A stretch of 64,000 bases of DNA from Stigonema ocellatum SAG 48.90 = DSM 106950 (GTDB lineage: Bacteria > Cyanobacteriota > Cyanobacteriia > Cyanobacteriales > Nostocaceae). Below the pieces are notes generated by a model that did not search any database, had not been told where the DNA came from, and was given only the letters and a program-made list of their open reading frames with translations. How positions within the stretch are numbered: position 1 is the first letter of the stretch; the number at the start of each line of letters is the position of its first letter. This document shows positions 1-8,079 of the stretch, in pieces. Both the position numbers and the translations under genes were made by a program. The stretch spans positions 1 to 64,000 of the forward strand of contig JADQBA010000041.1 in assembly GCA_016903675.1 (NCBI GenBank). The letters run 5' to 3'.

Positions 1-84
1 CCATCTCCCCCATCTCCCCCATCTCCCCTATCCCCCCATCCCCCCATCCCCCCATCCCCCCATCCCCCCATCCCCCCATCCCCC
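1..84. repeat. C-rich 8-9 bp tandem repeat array
   Basis: The window opens in a tandem array. There are about three 9-bp units (CATCTCCCC), then six or seven 8-bp units (ATCCCCCC). It lies downstream of nusA, where ylxR and infB often follow in cyanobacteria; no such gene starts before the window edge. The array may continue to the left of the window. Confidence 0.9.
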
Positions 85-137
85 GCCTTAACAGATAATT
101 GTTTACTCTCACCGACCTAACTTATCGCTGTTGATGC

Positions 138-1778
138 TCAAATCTCTAGTAAATCGAAGATGCTTTGGAATGTAACACTTCTTACTCCCAAAGCGTTAGT
201 AAGTTTGGTTATGGTAAAAGCTGTCCCAGAAGCCGATGCTTGTGACATTAAGCGTTCTAAAAGCTGCTTTAACGAATTTAAAGAAGTTTCAATCAACAAT
301 ATTCTAAACTTGTCTGCTACTTCAGAATTTTCTTCTATGAAGTTTTGTAAAGCTGTTGTCAGGTCAGATGGGAAATTCGGAAAAGACTTTAAAACTGTCT
401 CGATCTTGTTGTGAGCTGCCTCTATTTCCTCAAGCTGATCCTCGTCAAGTTCCTCAAGATGATCATCATCTTCGAGTTGATCATCTTCGAGTTGATCATC
501 GTCGTTTATTTGTGCTTCCTCGTATTCGCCTAGTTCCTCAAAATCATCTTCCTCTAGTTCTTCCTCTAGTTCTTCCTCGACATCAATTACTTGTGGTATA
601 TATTTTGCTCGTGAAGCTACAAACCTAGCATCTTCTCCCGCATGGTCGTACTTAGCTTTGTCTTTGATGTCAATTTTCCAACCAGTAAGACGAGCAGCTA
701 GACGGACATTTTGTCCTTCTTTACCAATAGCTAAACTGAGTTGATCCTCAGCCACTAGTACGTGAGTTTGTCTGGTTTCCGGGTCCATGAGGCGCACTTC
801 ATCTACTCGTGCGGGACTAAGAGCATTGGCAATATAAGTTGCTGGATCGGGAGACCAGCGAATCACATCGATTTTTTCACCACGCAATTCGTTGACTACC
901 ACTTGAATGCGCGATCCCCGTGCTCCAATACAAGCACCAACTGGGTCTACGTCGCGATCGAGGGTGTCAACAGCAATTTTAGTCCTCGGACCAACATGAC
1001 GAGATGGAGGATTAGCTTCCCGCGCTACTGCCACAATCCGTACAACTTCATCCTCAATTTCTGGCACTTCGTTGGCAAACAGATAAACTACCAAACCCGC
1101 ATCAGATCGAGACACTAGTAACTGTGGTCCCCGTTGCTGACCTTGGGAAACTTTTTTGAGATAGACTTTAAAGGTGGCATTTGCCCGATAATTATCATTG
1201 GGTAGCTGTTCACGCTTGGGTAATTCGGCTTCTACCTCCGGCTGACCAAAGCCGCTGCTAACTGCCATAATCACCGATTGCCTTTCAAACCGCAGGACTC
1301 TTGCTTGCAGAACCGTTCCTTCTAAGTCTTGAAACTCTTCTTGCACCATCTGGCGCTGTTGATCCCGAAGTTTTTGCGCTAATACCTGCTTGGTTTGCAT
1401 GGCCGCCATGCGACCAAAGTCCCCTTGATCCGGGGTAACATCCAGTACGACTTCCTGTCCCAGTTGGGCTTCGTCACCTCCCATATCTTGGACTTGTTTG
1501 AGGGAAATTTCATGGTCTGTGTTGAAGATTTCTGGGACTATGGTTTTAGTAGCAACAACGCGAAAGCCTTCTTCTTCAACATCAAGTTGTACATCAAAAT
1601 TATCAAAGTAATCTTCATCGAACTGTTTTCGCTCCAAGTTTTGGGCGCGACGAAAACGTTCGTAACCTTTAAGTAGTGCTTCTCTAATAGCTGATTGAAC
1701 TGCAATCCGAGGTAAATTACGCTCGCGACTTATACTTTCAATTAACTCTTTTAATCCAGGTAAAGTAACCATTGACAT
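138..1778 (-). CDS. nusA: Transcription termination/antitermination factor NusA with acidic C-terminal extension
   Basis: NusA binds RNA polymerase and nascent RNA and modulates pausing, termination and antitermination. The order seen is an N-terminal RNAP-binding domain (about 1-125), an S1-like region (about 150-225), KH1 with a GARG loop near 286-289, and KH2 with a GKEG loop near 352-355. The ATG at 1778 is preferred over the upstream TTG because AAGGAGG sits 6 nt before it. Residues about 400-455 are almost entirely Asp/Glu/Leu and include repeated QLEDD blocks. They are followed by about 90 residues with no recognisable NusA domain. Cyanobacterial NusA proteins usually stop soon after KH2, so this tail is unusual. 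rimP lies upstream on the same strand, as is typical. Confidence 0.95.
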   Translation of the reverse strand: MSMVTLPGLKELIESISRERNLPRIAVQSAIREALLKGYERFRRAQNLERKQFDEDYFDNFDVQLDVEEEGFRVVATKTIVPEIFNTDHEISLKQVQDMGGDEAQLGQEVVLDVTPDQGDFGRMAAMQTKQVLAQKLRDQQRQMVQEEFQDLEGTVLQARVLRFERQSVIMAVSSGFGQPEVEAELPKREQLPNDNYRANATFKVYLKKVSQGQQRGPQLLVSRSDAGLVVYLFANEVPEIEDEVVRIVAVAREANPPSRHVGPRTKIAVDTLDRDVDPVGACIGARGSRIQVVVNELRGEKIDVIRWSPDPATYIANALSPARVDEVRLMDPETRQTHVLVAEDQLSLAIGKEGQNVRLAARLTGWKIDIKDKAKYDHAGEDARFVASRAKYIPQVIDVEEELEEELEEDDFEELGEYEEAQINDDDQLEDDQLEDDDHLEELDEDQLEEIEAAHNKIETVLKSFPNFPSDLTTALQNFIEENSEVADKFRILLIETSLNSLKQLLERLMSQASASGTAFTITKLTNALGVRSVTFQSIFDLLEI

Positions 1779-1815
1779 AAGCAACCTCCTTAATTTATAC
1801 GCAAGCAGCCAGGGA

Positions 1816-1966
1816 GAGTTAGGAGTTAGGAGTTAGGAGTTAGGAGTTAGGAGTTAGGAGTTAGGAGTTAGGATTTAGTTGTATTTTCTAATAACAACTA
1901 ACAACTAACCACTAACTACTAACTAGTCTTAACTCTTAACTCTTAACTCTTAACTCCTAACTCTTA
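1816..1966. repeat. Inverted pair of heptamer arrays between rimP and nusA
   Basis: About eight copies of GTTAGGA (1816-1874) are followed by an AT-rich spacer and then by arrays of AACAACT and TAACTCT/TAACTCC units (about 1895-1966). The right arm is largely the reverse complement of the left arm, so a transcript through this point could form a long imperfect hairpin. It lies inside the rimP-nusA transcription unit. Short tandem repeats of 7 bp are typical of heterocystous cyanobacteria. Confidence 0.85.
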
Positions 1967-2425
1967 ACGGCGCTCATTGAGCTGCACCCTGGTAATCAGG
2001 GAGCGAGGAATTTCAACTACACGACCTTTTTGGTTTAAGTAAACTGTTGTGTCATCCCGACGAATCAACTGCCCGGTCCATTCTTGCTGTCCGTCGTGAG
2101 GTGGGGAAGTCCAAACGATAACAGGAAATCCTTTGAAGGCAATAAATTCCCGGTCAGTTATCAGTTGCCGCGAGATACCAGGGCTGGACACTTCCAATAC
2201 ATAGGCATCTGGAATGATCTCCGCCGCATCTAAGGAGGCTTCTAAAGCACGGCTCATCCTCTCACAATCATCTAATCCAGTGTCTTGGTGGGGATTACGG
2301 ATATCTAGCCGTAAAACTGGTGGACGTTGGTTGGTGTGAAAAACCACCCCAACAACTTCCAATCCCAGTTCTTCTGCCACTGGTGTTGCCAATTCAATAA
2401 TTTGTGGAACGAGAGGATGAGTCAT
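1964..2425 (-). CDS. rimP: Ribosome maturation factor RimP
   Basis: RimP assists 30S subunit maturation in the cytoplasm. The 153-residue protein has the family length and the hallmark LEVSSPG motif at about 77-83, followed by the start of a C-terminal SH3-like domain. I chose the ATG at 2425; the longer frame opens with a TTG five codons earlier and adds nothing conserved. The gene precedes nusA on the minus strand, which is the usual rimP-nusA order. The final codons run into the heptamer array, so the stop may have been shaped by repeat insertion. Confidence 0.93.
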   Translation of the reverse strand: MTHPLVPQIIELATPVAEELGLEVVGVVFHTNQRPPVLRLDIRNPHQDTGLDDCERMSRALEASLDAAEIIPDAYVLEVSSPGISRQLITDREFIAFKGFPVIVWTSPPHDGQQEWTGQLIRRDDTTVYLNQKGRVVEIPRSLITRVQLNERR

Positions 2426-2645
2426 GGAACAATTCAACAAAAAAAAGTGGGCATTGACCCACTTCCTGCGATAGAGATATCTTCCAAGAAGTATTGTGAC
2501 GAACCAATGTTGATTCGCCCTTAATTTGAGTTTAGCGCATTTCTTCTAGGGCGAAAAGTTATAAATAATTTCATTTTGCTCCCTGATCGGGATTTAGCTT
2601 ATCGACCTCATGTGATGGAGCCACAAAGGGTACGGATAATTTTAA

Positions 2646-4097
2646 TTACTTCTTTTTTATAAGTGGTACCACAGGAGAGCCAATGTTTGTTACTACTGGC
2701 TGAACTGATACCTGTGTTCTTAGTTTCCTCGTTTGCTCTAATATTTGCTCCATATCCTCTTGAGACAAGTTCTGGACGTAGTTGAGCTTAACTTCCTCAA
2801 AAAAGTCCACAAGTAAGCTCTGAATTTCTGAAACTACGTGTTTTTTCTGTATTTCTGCTCCGAATGCGGCGCTAAAGCTTTGCACGAGTTGGGTTGAGAG
2901 TTTTGCTGAGACTGGATCTTCTACAGCTTTAACAAGAGTATTGTAAAGGTTTGTGGTGATGTGAGTTGCCAATTGCTCGCTGATGTGGGTTGGCATTTGT
3001 CCCAGTATTGGCAGCATTTGCAGGTTTTGGTATGCGGGCAATTGATTGAGGGTGCTTTCGATGTTGTGACGTAAAATGGCAGCTATGTCTGGTTGGATTT
3101 TGGGCAAAACTTGGTAGATGACTGTTTGCACCAAAATAGCTGCGATCGCTTCCACTTCATTCACATTATTAATATTTATGTATGGACGGAGATTCTCTTT
3201 TTGTAACAGTGAGCGTATTAACTCCCCCCGCTGAATTGAACCCTGGATCTGGTTAATGACCCGAATCACAACAATTTCTGTGAGTTCTTCGGCAAAATTT
3301 GCTACAATTCCAAGATGAACTTGCTGCCTTATAGATTGGAGATTTAATAACTGCGCGTGGTCGAGGCGAATTAATACAGGTATAATCCTTAACAAACGCC
3401 AAAACGGTATCAGTAAAAACAAGTCATACCAGCGCCAAAAAATCGCGTTTAACCAGCTAAAATCAGGGTGGCGACGTTTGACATAAAAGCTACGCCCTAG
3501 CAACTCTACACCAAATAAAATCACAAAAGGTAAGTCGATCATCCAAAAACGATCAATAAATTCGCCATTTTCCCCGATATGGCGGAAGTAGTTAGTTTTT
3601 ATTAAAGGTGCGATTTTCTGGTCAAAAAAATTAATTTCTTGGTTCCAACCCTTTTGTGATAAATAAGCCTGACTCCAAAAAATAGCAAAGGAAAGTTTTG
3701 CAGATTCTTGGTGGATGTGATAGCGCATCCGATTTTTAATCGTTTCCAAAGCACCACTCTTACCCGCTACTGCAAACGGATTGGTGTCAATCATTTCGGT
3801 ACTCAGACGACTTAATTCTTCCAGCTTTGTTTTTACCTGAGGAGATTGTAACCCTGTTTGACTAACCTGTTTTTTGAGTGTATCGACTGTTTCCAGATAG
3901 TATTTAGTTTCGCGATGGGGTTCAATTGCTTTGATTGGGTCATATACTTGTGTAATATGTTTGACTCTTAGTAAATATAAATTCCGCCAAGGAATATAAC
4001 TTAAATCAAATAAAACTAAGCCTAAGTTTACCGTGGCAATAATTGCCATCAACTGTTCAAACCTTAAGTTACGCTGCTTTGGTGAGTTTTTGCTCAT
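2646..4097 (-). CDS. Conserved membrane protein with voltage-sensor-like helices
   Basis: I do not recognise a named family for this 483-residue protein. There is a hydrophobic segment near 15-37, then a charged region, then two or three hydrophobic segments between about 185 and 245. The last of these has arginines spaced three to four residues apart (WRLLRIIPVLIRL), like an S4 voltage-sensor helix. No pore loop or selectivity filter is visible. The C-terminal half looks helical and cytoplasmic, with no enzymatic motif. A role in ion sensing or transport is inference only. It is a single gene, with no obvious operon partner. Confidence 0.7.
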   Translation of the reverse strand: MSKNSPKQRNLRFEQLMAIIATVNLGLVLFDLSYIPWRNLYLLRVKHITQVYDPIKAIEPHRETKYYLETVDTLKKQVSQTGLQSPQVKTKLEELSRLSTEMIDTNPFAVAGKSGALETIKNRMRYHIHQESAKLSFAIFWSQAYLSQKGWNQEINFFDQKIAPLIKTNYFRHIGENGEFIDRFWMIDLPFVILFGVELLGRSFYVKRRHPDFSWLNAIFWRWYDLFLLIPFWRLLRIIPVLIRLDHAQLLNLQSIRQQVHLGIVANFAEELTEIVVIRVINQIQGSIQRGELIRSLLQKENLRPYININNVNEVEAIAAILVQTVIYQVLPKIQPDIAAILRHNIESTLNQLPAYQNLQMLPILGQMPTHISEQLATHITTNLYNTLVKAVEDPVSAKLSTQLVQSFSAAFGAEIQKKHVVSEIQSLLVDFFEEVKLNYVQNLSQEDMEQILEQTRKLRTQVSVQPVVTNIGSPVVPLIKKK

Positions 4098-4399
4098 TCC
4101 ATTCCCAATACCGTTCGGTTTAGATAACTAGCAAAAACCATAACTTTTCATAAAACATCTCTACACCTGTGAAATCTCTACAAACAATCCTTAACACCAA
4201 GCGTATTGCAATATAATAAATATCTCTAAAAGTGGATGATTTTAAAAAACGTATATGAACCCTAATTAAACCATAGCACTTAAAATCATCAAAAATCTTT
4301 AATAATCGCGAAAAAAGAGGTGAAAGAAACCTAAAATGCAACTGTTAACCTAAAGTTAACGTCAATATCCTACTGATTTGACTAAAAGGAGTTTCTACC
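4098..4399. other. Intergenic region, no gene supported
   Basis: This AT-rich stretch of about 300 bp separates two divergent genes and probably holds both promoters. A 73-codon minus-strand frame crosses it, but its composition is not protein-like and it has no ribosome-binding site. A good Shine-Dalgarno sequence (AAAAGGAG) lies at the right end, just before the 4400 start. Confidence 0.6.
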
Positions 4400-5095
4400 A
4401 TGTGGTGTGGGTTTGGAAATAAGAGCGTTACCGTTGCTGCTGCTTGTCTTGTAACAGCTAGCCTGGTAATCTCAGACACAGCTTTCGGCGTCTCTCAGAA
4501 AAACTATACCCCACAGCAATTTCGTGCTGTGTTGCGGGGACTCGGCTATAAAGTCAAGGTGTCAAATGCGCCTCTGACGGATGCCGAAACTAAAAAAGCA
4601 ATCCTGGAGTTCCAGAAGGGGTATAAGCTACAACCAGCGGATGGTGTAGCAGGAAAAAAAACCGAGGATTTTGCCGCGAGCATAGTTCAAATTTTACAAG
4701 CGAACTTGAATCTGGTACTTAAACTAAAACCCCCCATTACCCGCAATCAATATTATGGACCGAAGACAGAAGCGGCGGTAAGGCAGTATCAGAAAAAAAA
4801 TCAACTGCAGGAAACTGGAATTGCTGACTTACCATTAAGGCAGAAGCTAGACCAAGAAGCAGAAAGCAACATCAACAATCCAGCAAGTACGCCGTCCAAG
4901 GTGCCATCAACAAAACCAAAAGCTTCACCTACAGCTTCACCTGAAGCTACGTCAACACCTACAGAATCACCATCACCCACAGAATCACCTACAGCCACAC
5001 CTACAGAATCACCTCAGGCGTCACCAACAGCGACGCCTAAACCAACATCTAAACCTAGAAGTAAACCTACATCTACACCTAAAACTAAATCATGA
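4400..5095 (+). CDS. Secreted peptidoglycan-binding domain protein with Pro/Thr/Ser-rich tail
   Basis: The protein begins with a signal peptide (about 1-30, hydrophobic core around 10-25). Two PG_binding_1-like units follow, at about 41-95 and 96-152; the first has the typical AILEFQKGYKLQPADGVAG pattern. Residues about 160-231 are a low-complexity tail rich in Pro, Thr, Ser and Lys with TESP/TATP repeats, probably a cell-wall spacer. The ATG follows AAAAGGAG. The expected location is the periplasm or the peptidoglycan layer. No catalytic domain is present, so it is a binding protein or an anchor. Confidence 0.85.
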   Translation: MWCGFGNKSVTVAAACLVTASLVISDTAFGVSQKNYTPQQFRAVLRGLGYKVKVSNAPLTDAETKKAILEFQKGYKLQPADGVAGKKTEDFAASIVQILQANLNLVLKLKPPITRNQYYGPKTEAAVRQYQKKNQLQETGIADLPLRQKLDQEAESNINNPASTPSKVPSTKPKASPTASPEATSTPTESPSPTESPTATPTESPQASPTATPKPTSKPRSKPTSTPKTKS

Positions 5096-5112
5096 CCGAA
5101 AGAAATCCAAGA

Positions 5113-6006
5113 CTACATCCTCTGACCCGGTTCTTCTAAAGGTCTACCCTTGGGAATCGGTAGACTTGGGGGGCGGTCATTGTAAGGCATGGGGATGTAC
5201 TGCACTGAAGGGCGTCCACCCTGTGGTTGTGGGTATAAATCCATAAGATCATAAATGACACGGGGCAGTCCGACTGTTATGGGCAGCCCCATTTCTGTTG
5301 CTTCCTCAACAGTGATCGGGTAGTCGTGAGTGACACGTCCTGTTGTGATGGCTGTGACGATTTTTTCAATGTTGTCTGGGTGAACTTTCTCGTTCGGGAT
5401 ATTATCTTTAAGGAGAGTCCGCACAAAGCGCTGTACCTGATCAATGGCTTTGCGTGATAGGTCTGCCATAATCAGGGTCTGGTCATCAATTTCACTGATG
5501 GGTTTCTCTTCAACGACTTTAATAATACTCGCTGCTGGGTAGTTACCAAGTTGGGGATCAACAGGTCCGAGAACAGCATTGGCATCCATAACGATTTCAT
5601 CAGCAGCGAGGGCAAGCATTGTACCACCGCTCATGGCGTAGTGTGGAACAAAGACAGTAACTTTTGCTTGATGGCGAATTAATGCTCTAGCGATTTGTTC
5701 GGTTGCTAAGACCAAACCACCGGGAGTGTGCAAAATTAAGTCGATGGGCACATCTGGAGGGGTGAGACGAATTGCCCGCAGAATCTGTTCTGAGTCTTCG
5801 ATTGTGATATAGCGCGATATGGGAATTCCTAGTAAACTAATAGACTCTTGGCGGTGAATGAGCAAAATCACCCGGCTTTGCCGTTCCTGCTCGAATTCTT
5901 GAAGGGAGCGAAAGCGACGAAACTCTATCTGACGTTTCTGCCATAGAGGTTGCACAGAAGAAAGCAGGAGAAAAATCCAGAATATATCACCAATACCGAA
6001 GCCCAT
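5113..6006 (-). CDS. SDH-family (Clp-fold) membrane-anchored serine protease
   Basis: An N-terminal hydrophobic segment (about 5-20) anchors a ClpP/crotonase-fold domain. The motif HTPGGLVLA (about 93-101) and the nucleophile region AMSGGTMLA, with Ser126, match the serine-dehydrogenase-proteinase (SDH, SppA-like) family. The segment around 143-152 (AVLGPVDPQ) is also typical of that family. It may degrade membrane-associated peptides, but the substrate is unknown. The start lies about 50 bp from the right end of an IS605-type element, which may have replaced its native promoter. Confidence 0.85.
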   Translation of the reverse strand: MGFGIGDIFWIFLLLSSVQPLWQKRQIEFRRFRSLQEFEQERQSRVILLIHRQESISLLGIPISRYITIEDSEQILRAIRLTPPDVPIDLILHTPGGLVLATEQIARALIRHQAKVTVFVPHYAMSGGTMLALAADEIVMDANAVLGPVDPQLGNYPAASIIKVVEEKPISEIDDQTLIMADLSRKAIDQVQRFVRTLLKDNIPNEKVHPDNIEKIVTAITTGRVTHDYPITVEEATEMGLPITVGLPRVIYDLMDLYPQPQGGRPSVQYIPMPYNDRPPSLPIPKGRPLEEPGQRM

Positions 6007-6059
6007 AAAATTGATTATTCAAAACGAACGGTTGTCATCATTATTATTGTGAGTAGCCA

Positions 6060-6093
6060 AATACCGTAGTCAACCGGAGTTAAGCACCGTATT
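6060..6093. repeat. Subterminal imperfect palindrome, putative right end of IS605-type element 1
   Basis: This stretch reads AATACCGTAGTCAACC then GGAGTTAAGCACCGTATT and folds into an imperfect hairpin with AATAC/GTATT ends. It lies about 145 bp past the tnpB stop codon. IS200/IS605 elements end in such subterminal hairpins. In TnpB systems the guide RNA overlaps the 3' end of tnpB and runs out through this end. Confidence 0.55.
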
Positions 6094-6260
6094 TGTTCAC
6101 TTTTTCGGCTCCTCTGTAGTCGCTTCCGCCAGCTTAAGAGGCGTAGCCTCAACCAGTTAGAGCGTAGTGTAGTAGGAACCGCGACGGCAGTCTACTCAAG
6201 CCTAGTACAATCAAAGTGGGAGGTCGCAATTCCCGTTCTAGTTTGATTGCACACCCAGAT
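6094..6260 (-). ncRNA. Candidate reRNA (omega RNA) scaffold region of TnpB element 1
   Basis: The about 145 bp between the tnpB stop and the right-end hairpin carry several internal inverted repeats, including CAATCAAA/TTTGATTG around the stop codon (about 6209-6250) and GGGA/TCCC inside it. Non-coding sequence in this place is known to encode the guide RNA of TnpB. Assignment rests on position and predicted folding only. Small-RNA sequencing would decide it. Confidence 0.35.
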
Positions 6261-7611
6261 CATTCCTGTTCTGGGCTTTCTCTCGTGCAAAGTTAGTCTG
6301 ATACTTTGTACCTGTCCTAAACACGAGATTAGTTCTGTGTCGTAATATCGCTTTTAGCCCGATGTTGCGTGCAGCATTCAACCCAGAGTGAGCAATGTAG
6401 CCGTTAACCGTTCCCACAAAGTTTGCTCCAGCTTGGTAAGACTGGAAATCAAACAAGCCAACTGGAAACTCGTTACTGCGCCAAACAGGATTACCCCAAG
6501 GGTCAAGACTCGATGTATTACGAGGATTGACCCTTGTTGTGAGAATGCCGTAATCCTGGTAAGCTATTCGGCTTGCGTGCTGGTACACCCTGGATTTTAA
6601 CCAGTAAGCTCGTTTTTGGTTTGAACGACGGGAATATTTACCACGTTGAGGTCTGAGGTTGCCTAGATGTTCAAAGGAGATCACACAGCATCCCCATACC
6701 TTGGCAAACTCCACAATCTGTCTTCCGTAGGTTCTGCCTGCTTCAACTTCACAATGGTGAAGTTTTTCCCACACAGTAGAGCCAAAGCCCTTTTCAATGA
6801 TTCCTGTTTGTCGCATTTTCAAGGCTATTCGTCCTAAACGTCGCTTCCTACGCTTTGTGTGGCTGGTTTGATTGATGAAGTGACGTGCAACCTCAAACAC
6901 CTCGCCCTTAGCGTTAACCTCTAGAACCGAAAGTATAGCAATATGACGATCTAAATCCATGTCTACACCCAAGACCCTGAACGAGTCCTGAGTCATGATT
7001 GTTTTGATTCCTCCCGTTGCTGGAACGTATTTCTGTAGAGGGAAAACAATGTAACCTGCCTTCCCTTTCACAACTATTGAAGGTGAGCATTTTACCCACT
7101 CAGTAGCTATTTCTGGGGCTTGGTACTGAAACTTAACCCATTTCCATTGTCCACCAATCAGCATCTTAAGCATGATTTCACTGCCGCCGTCCTCCTTCCA
7201 CACCCCAGCATCAAAACTAGGAGAGAAGTTAAACCGACGCGGTTGTACTGGTGGTCTATGATGCTCTTGTCTTTTCGGACGGTTCAACCACCTTTGATAG
7301 TTACTATTCCAGGATTCCCAAGCTCCGATCGCTTTACGTATAGCAGAACGACGAAACTGTGCAGGAAAGCCTTCAATTGGGAACGGATACTGAGGGTCTT
7401 CTCCGATTGTTAACTTTTCGTAAAATCTCCAGCCCCCATCCTCCGCAACAGGTATACCAACACCTTCGGGATGAGTGTTAACTAGTGCAAAGTAAAAAGC
7501 AACAACTTCATTAAAAGCTGTCTTGGTTTCAGTTAAATCAAACCCATTGCGGTCTAGTTTGCACTTGACGCTTTTGGTTGCAATGCTAAAACCTTTTTTC
7601 TTTTTAAGCAC
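6238..7611 (-). CDS. tnpB: TnpB-like protein of an IS200/IS605-type element, altered RuvC-III and no zinc ribbon
   Basis: The 457-residue protein has the C-terminal RuvC-like architecture of TnpB/OrfB. RuvC-I is GVDMD with Asp217, and RuvC-II is SFEHLGNL with Glu314. At RuvC-III the usual Asp-x-Asn-Ala-Ala becomes Gly410-Leu-Asn-Ala-Ala, so the third catalytic acid is not seen. The CxxC pairs of the TnpB zinc ribbon are absent from the VNPRNTSSLDP region (361-371). It may therefore be a poor or dead nuclease. No tnpA transposase is adjacent. A small RHH gene reads divergently 62 bp away. The protein is full length and intact, so it has probably been kept under selection. Confidence 0.85.
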   Translation of the reverse strand: MLKKKKGFSIATKSVKCKLDRNGFDLTETKTAFNEVVAFYFALVNTHPEGVGIPVAEDGGWRFYEKLTIGEDPQYPFPIEGFPAQFRRSAIRKAIGAWESWNSNYQRWLNRPKRQEHHRPPVQPRRFNFSPSFDAGVWKEDGGSEIMLKMLIGGQWKWVKFQYQAPEIATEWVKCSPSIVVKGKAGYIVFPLQKYVPATGGIKTIMTQDSFRVLGVDMDLDRHIAILSVLEVNAKGEVFEVARHFINQTSHTKRRKRRLGRIALKMRQTGIIEKGFGSTVWEKLHHCEVEAGRTYGRQIVEFAKVWGCCVISFEHLGNLRPQRGKYSRRSNQKRAYWLKSRVYQHASRIAYQDYGILTTRVNPRNTSSLDPWGNPVWRSNEFPVGLFDFQSYQAGANFVGTVNGYIAHSGLNAARNIGLKAILRHRTNLVFRTGTKYQTNFAREKAQNRNDLGVQSN

Positions 7612-7673
7612 TAGTTAATCACCTCCATTGAGTTTACCTGTTATATTATTAGTATATCTATATGTGATAAATT
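7612..7673. promoter_or_regulatory. Divergent promoter/operator region of tnpB and RHH gene
   Basis: These 62 bp separate divergent start codons. They contain the AT-rich partly palindromic stretch TATATTATTAGTATATCTAT, a reasonable place for an RHH dimer to bind and control both genes. A Shine-Dalgarno GGAGGTGATT for tnpB reads on the minus strand. Operator function is inference. Confidence 0.4.
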
Positions 7674-7859
7674 ATGCAACTCAATAAAGGAAAAAAAAGA
7701 ATAAAAAACCAACCTGTTTTTTATGACGAGATGAAAGAGAGACACATGGTAGTTGTTACCCCTACTGCATGGAAGAAATTGCAGGCTTTGGCTATTGATG
7801 CAGACCTTAGTGTAAGCGAGTACTTGGAACGCATGATCAGAGGCATAGACTCTGATTGA
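7674..7859 (+). CDS. Small ribbon-helix-helix (CopG/Arc-type) protein
   Basis: This 61-residue basic protein has a short strand (HMVVVTP, about 24-30) followed by two helices (AWKKLQALAIDADLS and VSEYLERMIRG). That is the strand-helix-helix order of RHH DNA-binding proteins. It starts 62 bp from the divergent tnpB. An RHH protein here probably represses its own promoter and that of tnpB. A second element at 10.1-11.8 kb has the same arrangement with an unrelated-looking RHH sequence. It could also be an antitoxin without a partner, but no toxin gene is next to it. Confidence 0.7.
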   Translation: MQLNKGKKRIKNQPVFYDEMKERHMVVVTPTAWKKLQALAIDADLSVSEYLERMIRGIDSD

Positions 7860-7928
7860 CTACACTTGACTCCACGATTCCGTTATCTAGTACTACGACA
7901 ATTTTTCGGAACCTACAAGTCTATCTAA

Positions 7929-8079
7929 AGGGGGGCGGTAGGGGAGGTAGGGGAGGTAGGGGAGGTAGGGGAGGTAGGGGAGGTAGGGGAGGTAGGGGAG
8001 GTAAAGAGTTGATGAAAAATAGTTCTTCCCCCCATTCCCCACTCCCCATTCCCCACTCCCCACTCCCCACTCCCCATTA
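7929..8079. repeat. GGGGAGGTA 9-mer array and CCCCATT/CCCCACT heptamer array
   Basis: Seven to eight copies of GGGGAGGTA (7930-8002) lie downstream of the RHH gene. A short unique spacer separates them from alternating CCCCATT and CCCCACT heptamers (about 8029-8079), which abut the stop codon of the WD40 kinase. A Gly/Arg-only frame crosses the first array because 9 is a multiple of three; it is not a gene. Confidence 0.9.

Noticed and set aside
4120..4341. 73-codon minus-strand frame
   Set aside because: No ribosome-binding site, unusual composition and no recognisable domain; likely noise in an AT-rich promoter region.
6238..7611. Cas12k/CAST effector
   Set aside because: It is too short (457 aa), there is no Tn7-like tnsB/tnsC/tniQ gene nearby, and no CRISPR array. 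A TnpB relative explains it better.
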